A stretch of DNA of 64,000 nucleotides, taken from positions 40,874,821-40,938,820 of the forward strand of contig JARWKL010000008.1 in assembly GCA_029961685.1 (NCBI GenBank), in the 5' to 3' direction. The notes under the pieces were generated by a model. It did no database searches, was not told the DNA's origin, and worked only from the letters and a program-made list of their open reading frames with translations. The stretch comes from Aristolochia californica (taxonomy: Eukaryota > Streptophyta > Magnoliopsida > Piperales > Aristolochiaceae). How positions within the stretch are numbered: position 1 is the first letter of the stretch; the number at the start of each line of letters is the position of its first letter. Below, one piece after another: positions 34,701-46,300 of this stretch. The position numbers and the translations under genes were made by a program.

Positions 34701-37351
34701 AAATACTCCAAGCAGGTAAAAGTTGAGTAATTGCATTAGCAGAACTGACTTCCATTATATTGCCTTTAAGCAAATTGAACTCCCACTTTAAGTGCTAGAA
34801 AACTAATTTACACTATACAACTCCGTACTTATATGCAATTTTTTTTTAGTGGAAGATCAATCTATTTGAAGTAACAACTAACTGCAAAATTATCTGCCTC
34901 AAACCCTTGCTTCTAATTTTGTTTAATTAAATCTTTCAGTGGCACAACGCATGATGTAAAGCTCAAAGGTGGAAATCTTTTATTAAAGAACAGAGCATGC
35001 AATCACATCACACAAGCAAGAGAAAACATTCATAGATCCTCATGAAACCTTAGAGCTGCAAAACTTAAACAGTAGTTTCATGCCAAACCAACATAAAAAC
35101 TGATTGTTTCCACTTTACCCCATCTGAACTGGCTGAAGACCCCACATTTCCCTCAGCAGCACTCTTCTTTTGGGTATCTTTTTTCAGATATTCCATTGAC
35201 GGACGTAGCTGCAAAACTGAATGAACTGGACTCAAGTGCAACTGCAATATAAAAGAAAAAAAACGATTCCCTTAAACTGCTTAACAAAGTAACCAATCTT
35301 ATACACTGGAAAATGCATGATTAGGAGTGATGGCACAGACAAGTTATCTAATCAAATAGAACACAGCAACAAAAATAACTAACCTTGTTTTGCTTTAGGA
35401 TCCCAACAGCATAGCCAGTTACAAGAGGAGCCTCAGATGATGATAGCGTCTGGAGAACATTAACAAGAAAGAAAGGGATATGTGATCTTCGTGCTTGAGT
35501 AGATATTTAAATCAAAGAACAGTTCCATACACCCTCTATATTCCACTTACTTGTCTCTGTAGAGGGGTTAAGTCACAAATGTAAAGGCAATTTGATTTAA
35601 ATATAGAGGGTGGTAGTTCCTTGACAAGGAAAGGCAATTTGCGACTGTGCAGGTTTAGTCACATAAACATTTATAATTTATACCCAAAAGTAAAAGGTAA
35701 AAGAGAATGGTAGAGGCTAGCAACCAAAGTGCATGAAAAATGCTACCATGGGCTGGTTCAGAATGACATTGCCCAAAACCATCGCGACAAGGACTATCCA
35801 CCCTCTCCCCCACTCTACCTTAAACTGGCATGATCTAGTGGCCATTTTATCCTTGCATTAACTGAAACAATCTGATCAAATGTATGACTTTCATGCCTAA
35901 CAGCTTTCAAAGTCCTAAACAGAAGGATTGACCAGGAAGATACTTGACATTGTGGGAGACACAGAGAGAGTTAATTCAGAAATTCATACAAAAGAAAAAA
36001 TCCAGATTTTATGTTAGTAACAGAAACATTAACCATATACCAGCCACCAATTATTATGCATAACAAAGACCATATTTGATCTCTTTACAGAACAACAATA
36101 GCCATCCGTTGACATTCAGTTAAATTGTAATATTCATAAATTGGGATGACCTTATAAGCACAAAATTCAGCCAGTTCTACCATGCAAGTTTCTCTACACA
36201 GCTGAAACAATAAAAGTCACAAACCTGCTTTTCTAGCTTCAAACGCTGCAAGACTTCTGGGTCATAATTTTGACTTTCGAAATTCATCTCTAAATCAATT
36301 TCTAGTTGTGATTGTTTCTGCTTCAATCTGACCTGGACCAATGAAATGAAATGAAAGGAACATCCTGAAAAAGATAGAATATTATGATAACCATTTTGTT
36401 TACCAACTCATAGCATGTTGAAATTACAGCAACGAAGTTGACAAATATTAATGCTCAAGCCCAGTCAATATACTGACTGCTGAGTTATTGAACTGAATAT
36501 CTAAAAACAACTATAATGACAAATCGCATGCACCTCTTGAAAGTTTTCATATGGACGCCAACAAGGTCTGAGCGGGTATTGCAAAACATACAGCTGCAAG
36601 GAAGATTAACACAAGTAGAAGTAAGTCCCTCCTGAAAATTTGCAAAACCTGGTTTGGCCATCAAACACTTGAGCACAGAAAATCCAAAAACAGATAGCTG
36701 TAGTTCGCCCTATCCAGATGAACAGCGACGATGGATAGAAGACATTAACGTTCATGAAAATAGCCTAGCAGAGCTAGCTTAGGCTATAAAAACACTCTAT
36801 TGTCGAAGTACGTGTAGTGATTGAGGGTGAAAAGCATCTTAATACAACTAAATATAAACTGGGTGTTTTCTTAAACTTGACTAAACTATAAACAGGGGAA
36901 AAAAACAATCCGAGCACCACCAATGCAAAACGGAGATTACTTGAAGGAAGAAAATTACTTGAGTGTTGTCATCTACCGGGGTCGGCGTGAAGAAAACGTC
37001 GATTTCCCTCACAATACAGTCTTCCCTCTCTTCTTCAACTCCATCCACGTTCATTGGCTCCACCCCTTTCGCTTCTCCCGCATCTTCTCTCGAAGCCCCA
37101 ACACAAGGAGATACATCCGACTGAGAATCCTCTTTCTTTGGTAAAGTGGTGGAGTCCGATACCGAAGCCGACGCCAACCCAGGTTCAGTTTTGGGTATTG
37201 CAGTGGAGGATTCCGGTTTTGGAACCGATAGAGACTGCGGCTCCTGTTTGGGCTTCGGTTTGAACTTGGATTGCTTAGGCTGGAACTTGGAAGTTTTCGA
37301 GGGTTCTTTCATGGGAACGTCGAGGTCGAGGTCGATGTCGAGGAGGTCCAT
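31786..37351 (-). CDS. NRPC5: RNA polymerase III subunit RPC5 (Sin-like), 11 exons
   Basis: Minus-strand exons are 37351-36959, 36593-36534, 36332-36225, 35449-35384, 35241-35119, 34629-34523, 33852-33801, 33196-32559, 32403-32197, 32113-31993 and 31857-31786. They join to 1947 nt, 648 aa. The start codon context is GCCATGG. RPC5 forms part of the peripheral RPC4/RPC5 module of Pol III, used in initiation and termination on tRNA and 5S genes. The N-terminus is acidic then lysine/proline/serine-rich. The Sin-like core starts at VREIDVFFTPTP and continues with LYVLQYPLRPCWRPYE, GYAVGILKQNKLHLSPVHSV and RPSMEYL. The long eighth exon holds winged-helix-like sequence. The end (GSWVLKSSDATLR) matches the family's short conserved tail. 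Its partner TGD3 is divergently oriented. Confidence 0.93.
35503..35604. repeat. Small foldback in RPC5 intron 3
   Basis: ATATTTAAATCAAA (35503-35516) pairs perfectly with TTTGATTTAAATAT (35591-35604). An inner, imperfect pair (ACCCTCTATATT with AATATAGAGGGT) follows. The structure is about 100 bp and could be a small MITE remnant or a chance foldback. Confidence 0.5.
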
Positions 37352-37817
37352 GGCGACGCTCTGGATCTCCCCGTTTGATTCTGCCTCGGTTTCCCTCGCG
37401 AAAGTAAAGACTGATCAGCTGGTGATTTATGTACTTTTGGGCGGTCACAGTGGTTTACCGCCCTTGGAATTGCATCATCGAGGCCAAGAAGGGATTATTT
37501 GCAAAAGGAAGGTTAAATTGGTCATTCCACATGGTTTTTTTTCCGTATTCGGAAATAAAGAATACGGACTAAATAGTTACCCCCAATTGACAATTTTCTC
37601 CCGAATTTCTCCCTCTTGCATTCGACCAACCTCAGCAGTCTCCGTAATCAATTGCAGTTCCAAGCTTTTTGCAGCAGCAACGACCCATCTTCAACAGCAG
37701 AGACAGGGTCGAGGGAAATCAGGTAGAGAAGAATCACATAAGCTTCAGGGCTGTTCTCCCTGTGACTCGATCTGGGTGTGTGTCACTTACTTGACATTGT
37801 CCTTGTCGAGTTTGGAA
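37352..37817. promoter_or_regulatory. Shared upstream region of RPC5 and TGD3
   Basis: Only 466 bp separate the two start codons, which point away from each other. The region near 37360-37420 is GC-rich, and a CAG-rich block lies near 37650-37720. Both promoters and leaders must fit here, so a bidirectional promoter is likely. A long plus-strand frame through this region is antisense to RPC5 exon 1 and is not a gene. Confidence 0.55.
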
Positions 37818-40800
37818 ATGTCAGTTTATACCGTTCCTGCAATAAATTACCCCTTATGTTCTTTTAGCGGCTTCCGAAGTTCATCTCGTGTATTTATTCG
37901 CCCCACTAGGAAGAGACTCAATTCTTGCTTAAAGGGGAGGAAGATTATTTGTGCCTGTTCGGCTCCTTTGAGGAATCGAGGCGATGGGTTTCCAGCTTTC
38001 ATACATGACGTAAGCTTGTTTTATCATTTTTGCCTTTCTGATTTTTCATGTGACTCTTTTGTTGCAATTCTTGTTAGCTGTCAGGAATGCTCTTTTTTTA
38101 AGCTATTGTACTGCTTAGAATAGTTTTTTTGGCCATATACTGCTGTGGATATGTGAACTTTATGAGTGATCATGAAGTTGACTGTGATTTGAATTTTTTT
38201 TTTTAGTTTTAATCTTGAGTATAAGTTTTTTTTTTTTTCTTTCAAATTTGAAGACATTTTTTACTTCTTAGTCCTGGATTGCTTCAATCGTGTAATCATA
38301 AGAGTTTTTCATTTTGCTCTGCTCTTTCCAAGCTTGGTTGCAAATTCAGTAGTTCATTTTGGAGGCAGTATTGTTGGAATCTCTATTTTGATGGATTTTC
38401 TGTGAGTCTCTTCAGGAGTCATCCATGCATGAAAATTTCAGAATGGGTAAAGAGATGGAAGCTGAATCCGATGTCCTAATTGAATGTAGAGATGTCCACA
38501 AATCATTTGGGGAAAAACAAATATTGGAAGGTGTAAGCTTCAAGGTGAATTTTATTTTCTTCTTTTCTTGTTTATGTTAATAACTCTTCATTACGGTCTT
38601 TAGAATTAGTTGTCAGATTGTTTACGTGAATAACTTTTCATGATTAGAATTTCATTTCTTTCTTTCTTTTTTGTCACGTTTTCTGCTTTCTGAAGTGCCA
38701 AAGGTATATTGTAGCTTCGATGCTACAAGAACCTGAGGAGCCCAATTTTTAGTCAACACTTCAGTTCATGGCTCTAATATTTGAGCCACCATTTTCTTCA
38801 AATAATGTTTTTGCAACTAGTGTCTTTGCTTTCATTGGACAACAATTCTTGGTGGTTGAATAGGGAATCAGCAAACTAACCTTAAACACCTTAAACGGTT
38901 CTGCTTATTATGACACGGCAGATAAAGTCTATGACTCATGAATCACCTTCAAATTCAGGATATCATTTCTCTATTTTGGTCTGCTGTTTGTGCTTTACAG
39001 TCAAAAGCCACTTATGGTGGGAGGTATTCTTTTTTATGCTCGTGTTGGTTAATGCAGAGGTGAATTTCTTTATTATGGTTTCCTGGGTACTGACACCTGT
39101 TCAATGGTATGGATTTAGACTGCTTTAAGCCTCTTCCATCTGCTTCCCATTCCATTGCTCTCATAGGTGCTATTTTTACTCTCTTTTTTATCTTTTTTCT
39201 CTACTTTGGGGACGGTTGTGACCATTTGCTTGACACTTCTCATATGAAACAGCTGTAACTACTTCACCTTTTGCAACATTACTCTCAAGGGACTATCTAG
39301 TGTTTTCCTAATTCCTAAAATCTGCTATGCAGATCAGACACGGGGAAGCTGTTGGAATAGTTGGGCCCTCTGGTACTGGGAAATCAACAGTTTTGAAGAT
39401 TATTGCTGGCCTCCTTGCTCCAGACAAGGTTAGTTACTGCATGTTATCTCCTAATATAAACTTGTTCTTTGGCAGAGCTTTTTTTCTCATTGAACTTACA
39501 TAACAAAATGAATTTATTGTCCAATGACCAGGGAGAAGTTCGTATCTGTGGAAGACAGAGACAAGGCTTGGTCAGTGATGATGACATATCTGGGCTTCGT
39601 ATTGGCTTGGTATATTCTGCACTTCTTTTCTGTTTATGTTATAACTAAGAAACTTTCATCTTTATTTGTTTTCTTGCTTTTTTCACTATCATCTTTGTTT
39701 ATTTTTTTGCCTTTTTTTTGGTTTGTGAGAACAGGTATTTCAGAGTGCAGCACTTTTTGATTCCCTGACCGTTCGTGAAAATGTTGGTTTCCTTTTGTAA
39801 GAGAGTCTTGGATGTCTTTAGACAAGTTTGATTTTTTATTCACTCTATGTTTATGGATCTCAACAGCAGGATGTGCCTAACTATGGCATATTTTGCAGGT
39901 ATGAACATTCTGATATGCCAGAGGATCAGATTGCGGAACTTGTAACAGAAACTTTGGCAGCTGTTGGTTTGAAGGTAAAACTGGAATTAAGTATGTAATT
40001 AATTTAATTGGTGCAAACCATTTGTGCTACTCAATCTGTGGATGCATTAGAATCACATACAATATATTCAGGCAAGCCATATTGACTGTAAACCTGCATC
40101 TTCATTGGTTTCCAACAATCAAGGACATTATAGAGATTCCTCAGTGTTGCAGTGTGATAAAGTTCCTAGTTCTTGTGAGAACTTGTCTGACCCTCGAGTC
40201 AAAATATAAGGGAGATAGGAAAGAACAAGCATTTTTCCTTTAAAGGAAAAAGAGAAGCAGTGAATATTTATCCTTGAAAAACAGGAATGCGAACTGGTGT
40301 TACTAGCTGTAAGTTGATTGGATCTTAGAAACTAATATTTCGTAAGATGTCAATTGACTCACAAAAAGTCTGGGACATCTATGGATGTAGTGAGTAAAAT
40401 CATAAATTTGGGGTCTAGACATTCCTATGGAAAAGGATTGCCCTGCACATTCTCGATATAATTTTATTTATGTGAGGTTTTTATAATAAGTTTGAAACAT
40501 AAGACTTTTTGTTTTGGTATTAGTTGAGAGACTGGTAGCTAAATAAATCTTTGAGTTTTATTACTACTTTGAACAGGTTGCTGGTACTTTTCCAGCATGA
40601 GCCCATGTCGCTCCAACTGAAATTGTCACCTAGACAATAATGTACAGGAACTGGGTTGGACTTCAAGTTCCAAGTCTAACTAATCAGCAACTACCTGAGT
40701 GATTTACTGTAGGAATCAATCTTTTCCGGCACAAGCCCATGCTTATCCAAATGAAACTGTCAGTTAGATGATCATGTGCACAGACTAGGTTGAAATTCAA

Positions 40801-42060
40801 GTTCCAAGTCCAACTAATCAGCAACCACCTGAGTGGTTCTCTGGTGGAATTCAATTATGTCATTGCAGAAGTTGTTTCTCTGACAACAATGATTAATTTT
40901 ACCATTTCCTTCTTGGCACAATATCCTTGAAAAACAAATGACACAAGAAAGTTCTTATGCTTCAGAGAGAGAAATTCTTGTGTTATATGAGTCTGAAAGC
41001 CAGTAAACCTACATAAGTTATGCACTTCTAAGACAAGCATTAAATAAGTTGTTTTGCCTCTATAAAGCAACTGCTACACTATTGCTGCCTTAGCTCCAGA
41101 GTCATGCTTTCATTTTTTATTTTTTATTTTTCACTTAAGCTAGTTGAACTCTCTTCATCTTCTTCTTCCAAAAAAAAAAAAAAGAAAAAAAAAGAGCTGG
41201 TGGAACTCTCTTCTTCGTTTTCTTCTTCCCAAAAAAAACAATCGGACTGTCTCTCTCTTTCTCTCAAACACCTTTGCCACCATGCAGGGTGTTGAGGATC
41301 GTTTACCTTCAGAGTTATCTGGTGGAATGAAAAAGCGTGTAGCATTAGCTCGTTCTATAATATATGACAACACCAAGAATTTTGTGGAACCGGAGGTATG
41401 CTCAAAATATACTATTTTACAGAGTTTTTTTTTTATTGCTGAAGAGATAGTAATCTAGGTTGTAACTGCCATAGTATGTAACAAATTATTGGCTGAGGAA
41501 AGCAGTTCTCCTTCTGTGGGTAGGTTCTCTTATATGATGAACCAACAGCAGGGCTTGACCCTATAGCTTCCACTGTGGTAGAGGATCTGATTCGGTCAGT
41601 CCATGTGAAAGGCAGAGATGCTCTTGGAGAGCCTGGCAAGATAGCTTCCTATGTCGTTGTCACTCATCAGCACAGTACGATTAGAAGAGCAGTCGATAGG
41701 TAAAATTCATCTCACTCTTCTCGTGTCGGAAATAATTTGCTGAACTCTTAAACACAAGCTCCAGCCTCCACAAGTGTTTACTTGTAATATAGGTAGGTTT
41801 ACATTCCCGTATATTACTTTTGTGATGCAGGTTGTTATTTCTACACGAGGGGAAAATTGTATGGGAAGGCAAGACTGATGAATTCACCACATCAACAAAC
41901 CCCACAGTGAGGCAGGTAGAAGCTTCAATGTCATTATAATCAATTGATTAACATTGAACTTTGAAATATTGATAAGAGGTACACAATATGAGATTTGACA
42001 AGTCATAGTAACTTTTTGCAGTTTGCTTCTGGAAGTTTGGATGGGCCAATCCGATATTAA
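37818..42060 (+). CDS. TGD3: TGD3, chloroplast ABC ATPase for lipid import, 10 exons
   Basis: Exons are 37818-38009, 38416-38544, 39333-39428, 39532-39609, 39735-39796, 39899-39974, 41288-41395, 41524-41699, 41831-41915 and 42022-42060. They join to 1041 nt, 346 aa, the size of Arabidopsis TGD3 (ABCI13). TGD3 powers the TGD1-TGD2-TGD3 importer, which moves ER-derived lipid across the inner plastid envelope. The N-terminus is rich in serine and arginine, as expected for a transit peptide. The ATPase domain has Walker A GPSGTGKST, Q-loop GLVFQSAALF, signature LSGGMKKR, Walker B VLLYDEPTAGLDP and the switch histidine VVTHQ. The end (GSLDGPIRY) is typical. Intron 6 is the longest (1.3 kb). All key residues are present. 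Confidence 0.96.
41140..41250 (+). repeat. Short tandem duplication with A-runs in TGD3 intron 6
   Basis: AGTTGAACTCTCTTCATCTT followed by an A-run is repeated as GGTGGAACTCTCTTCTTCG plus another A-run about 60 bp later. It lies just before the acceptor of exon 7 at 41288. Confidence 0.7.
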
Positions 42061-43345
42061 TATACTTGGAGTGGAAATTTTGTACTTGTGATGTTTCCAA
42101 GTTTCTGAATCTCATAGGAGGTATTGGAGTTGGGTTGCAGGCTTTGCTTCTGCAAGTTTTCCTCTTGCCCCCAGGCCATAAACAGACCCTGTACAAAATG
42201 CAGCGAATCAAGAGCTAGAGGAATCACAATCAGAATTTTGTACTTCTCTGAATTAAGTGCCAGCATTTCAGTGACAACACCGAGGCAACACAAGGGGCGG
42301 TCATTGCATGGAGACAGATTGGGTACCGAGTAATTTACAGCATTGACTTGTTAGTGATGGCCTCCAAATTCAAGAGCAGGCAAGGCTAATATTTACTGTC
42401 AGCTGAGAGAGACTATCTTGATTTTTTCTCTCACAGAACATATACAGCTTGAGTGTTGTTTGCTTGCTTATTCTACCATCTTATGTGCTCCATGTTTGAA
42501 AATCCCCAAGAACTGATCAATTTTGATGAGTTTTGCAAGAACTTCCTTTTCATATCAGAAGTATGACAACCGTTAACAATGTCAGACCTCAGCATTACTT
42601 ATGGTTGTAGCTCATTGATGTAAGCTGATTGATGCATATAGCATTTTCTAATTCCTAAAACACACAATTCCTCAAAAAAAATTCCTAAAACACAATTAAA
42701 CCTCATTCTTTCATATGTTCAAATTCCTTTCAGTCCAGAGGATGATACGAGGGTCTTCTACTGGGAATCTTATTGAGATCCTTAAATTTTTATGATAAAC
42801 TGATAGGTTTTGTATATCAGTGCCATATCAGGCCTTTCTCCCAAGAAATAAACAGTAAAAATTAACAAGAAACGATACATAATTATGTCTGATTTCGTGT
42901 CAAACACTTCAAAATCTGTTTATTGTGCTCAATCCGCAACATAAGTACTATCATTAGATAAGCAACTGGGTTCTTAGATAGCCCAGAATAATTGTGGGCA
43001 TTACAAACAATAACAATTTGAAATTCTGCTTTCCGTGACCGAGAAGATACAATTGGACCGAATGTAACTGTCTGCTGTTCTCTGGTTTTTCAAGGACTTC
43101 AAAGTTTCAGCAGCCAAAGCTTTCCCATGAACCAGATGATAGCCACAACTTCTGTTACTTGATATGGTATTCAAGGCGTAAACAAACCAAGCATATTGAA
43201 ATTGTGCAACTGTACTAATTGCAAATGTGTACAATCAGTTCCTGTGAGCAGACACCACAATGAGTTATATTACACATGATCTTCCTCCATTTTGTATAGT
43301 TAGAATACATTAGTAAAAATTACTGTCGAGAAGTTTACAAAGCCA
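42061..43345. other. Convergent 3' regions of TGD3 and the LRR gene
   Basis: The two genes end facing each other, 1.3 kb apart. The stretch should hold both 3' untranslated regions. I see no other gene or repeat in it. Confidence 0.5.
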
Positions 43346-46300
43346 CTATTCTGGAATTTTGTCCTTCAAATATTTCAAAACCGCCTTAGTGCCTCGATCT
43401 AGAATAGCTCGCCTGATGCTGCAAGTTTTGATGAAAAGTTATTAGCTTTAGAGAAAGAGGACTGGCATTTGATCAAATGTTAGTATTATCAATATTACTT
43501 GAACAAAGTGTCCAATCATTATATGTTATCATGGTCATCACAAGTAGATGATCCATCATAAGGGATCCTCAAATGGTGGACAATGAGTTTGTGAGAAAAA
43601 TAAGAGAGATGAATGACTACAACAAGGGATCAGATGACCTACAAGGCAAGTACTTTAAATTTTTCTACCGTGATTTGATAAATTTGGATGCAAAAGTATT
43701 TTATATAACATGTTGGGCAATTTCTGAGAACCTACACCGAAACTTATATAATAATTGACTAACCAGAATACATTATATATATTTGAGCACATGGAACTTA
43801 GAGCAACATAAATCATGGATGATTTGATTGTGCAGAGGTTACTGACCATAGTAATATACACAAATATAAAGAATTTAGTGAACATACTTGAACCCGTACA
43901 TGCATAATTAGTGAGAACTAAGCCAGACAACGAAAATAACCAAATAAATGTACCAAACCTTCTCAATGGGTTCCCACCAAGTCTCAGAGCCTGTATGTTG
44001 GTCTCAAGCAATCCCTGCTTGAGAAAACAGGAATAAAAATTAAAAAGAAAAATTATAGAAGAAGTATCTGACGACCAAAGAGATGGACAAAGGAATCAGA
44101 AAATGAGCAACTTTAGGAAGTCAAAGGAAGGTATGTTAGAATGAAAAGAAGGAAAAAAGACCAGTTCACAAGGTAGGGTTGCAATGTTGTTATCAGAAAG
44201 ATCCAGTTCTGTAAGACACGTCAGGTTTTTGAGCTCCTGTTTCATCAACAAAGAAAGAATTTTTTTTTGTAAACTTAAGAATAATAACAACAATGAAGGG
44301 GCAAAAAAAACAATCATACAAAAGAACAAACAAACCAACAACTTAAAAGCAACAATCAAGATTTGCCCAATATGATGTTATCTACTGGGCCAGCTTTACA
44401 GTACATTTTAAAATTAGGATAGCGGACAAGTTGTTAACAAGGATGCTTTGACCTGATCGTCTTAGATGCCAACCCCTTTCCCCACCCTGAGCAACACAAA
44501 AGGGAACCACATATTTTGAAAATCCAGTTGCTCAAAATTGACCTAGTTATACTACTAGTAGTCCCCAGACCCAGTTTCATCTCCTGTTGGTTTTAGAATT
44601 ATTTATACAAGCAAAAATAAGCTGCTGCATTGATCGAGATCATTATTAAAGAAAGAAAAAAAAGAAATTGGACATGGCATAATGTTGCCTATCAAAGAGG
44701 TTTACCAAATCAACTTTCCAGTAAATCTGAAGTTGGTAGTAGTTTTTACTTTTCCACTGAAAACCAAAACAATAGGAAAAGGAAGAAGACAAGCATTTCT
44801 ACCTTAGGTATCGATGAAAGGGAATTTTGACTCAAGTCAAGAATACGCAATTGCACTAAGTTTGGTATTTCAGAAGGAACTTCATCAAGCCTCATACATC
44901 TAGAAAGGGACAATAGGAAGTTAAACAGGAGAGTAGAAAAATGGATATAACTAATAACTAGATGAAAGTAGAAATAGCTGTGTGATTCAAACCTCAGGTA
45001 AAGCTCCTGCAACTGTGACACAGGAGAAAGAATAGGGGACTTTGGTAGAGAGCTAGCATTTCTACTCAAATCCAATATCTGGAGCTTTGATAGAGCTTGA
45101 AAACCATCTGATGGAATCTGCAACCACATACATCCAATAAAAGTTTCAGAAACACTCCTCTCCAAAAGCACCTCACCATCTGTACAGGCACACCAACACA
45201 TTGTGCAGACGACAGAAAAAACTCGGACCAGTTACAAGAGACAGTAAGTGTTTATGTTTCACATTAACCCTCCAAGAAAAACACAAATCTCCAAATTCTG
45301 AGATTGTACTGTCATTCATGATATTAGAATTTGTTTATGACTTCCAAATAACTCTTTGAATCCTTCTCATCTTTTTCTGTTAATGTTCCAACAAAGATAT
45401 AATCTTGTTCTGCTTTCTTTTCCATAAGACGTGGGTTCTCAATTTCTACATTAAAAAAATAACACACAAGTAAATATGCTTACTTGTTGTAAAGGATTAT
45501 TATCCAGCTTCAAACATGAAAGATTGGAAAGTGAGGACAAAACTGCTCCTGGCCATTCTTTTATCTTGTTTCTAGACAAAACCAAAACCTGCAAATTGAA
45601 GGATAAACAGAATTAACATAACACACAAGAATTTCATAACATAATGAAACTGCAGGCCTTATCCAATTACTTCATAAACTAATGGAAAACAATGGATGTT
45701 GCAACAGAAGGAAAAAAATTCTCTCATGGACATGCATAGACACCAAATATGGTAAGCATGCTGTTTGAATATGCTCTATGTAAAATTTATGTTTTCCAAA
45801 ATAACCTGTAGGGAAGAACAGGAAGAGAGTTCATGAGGCAGCTCCCCTATAGAATTCTGAGAAAGATCTAGCTTTACAATATCACTTGATTCCCATACCA
45901 CTGGTGGAATGCTATTCAAATCAAGGCCGCTTAGAGAAAGCTCCTGCGAAGATTAACATTAAAATCTGTAAATCATTATATCTACCATAAGTCCAAATAG
46001 AGAATATTCAGTGCATGTTGAAGTAAAACAAAAAACCTTTGATGATACAGATAATTGAGCTGCCTTAGAAATTTGGTCATTCTTCATAGTAGGTTTACCA
46101 AATCCAGATGCTCTGGATCCAGATGCTGCACAAGAAACTCCCTATTATTCCATCAATGTGTAATGTTTCAAGTGTATGTGAAGAACTATTAACAACAAAA
46201 ACAAATAGCAGCTTAGATAAAAAATTAGAACTTCTAATTAGTCTGACTTGGTTGTAAATAAACAAATTGTAAGCCTCAAAAGAAACGCAAAATAAATCTG

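Noticed and set aside
3982..37351. A functional link between the tRNA gene and the Pol III subunit RPC5
   Set aside because: They are 28 kb apart with unrelated genes between them; tRNA genes are common, so this is coincidence.
37146..38123. A 325-codon plus-strand open frame
   Set aside because: Its first part is antisense to RPC5 exon 1 and its last part overlaps TGD3 exon 1 in frame, then runs into intron 1. Only the TGD3 exon matches a family.
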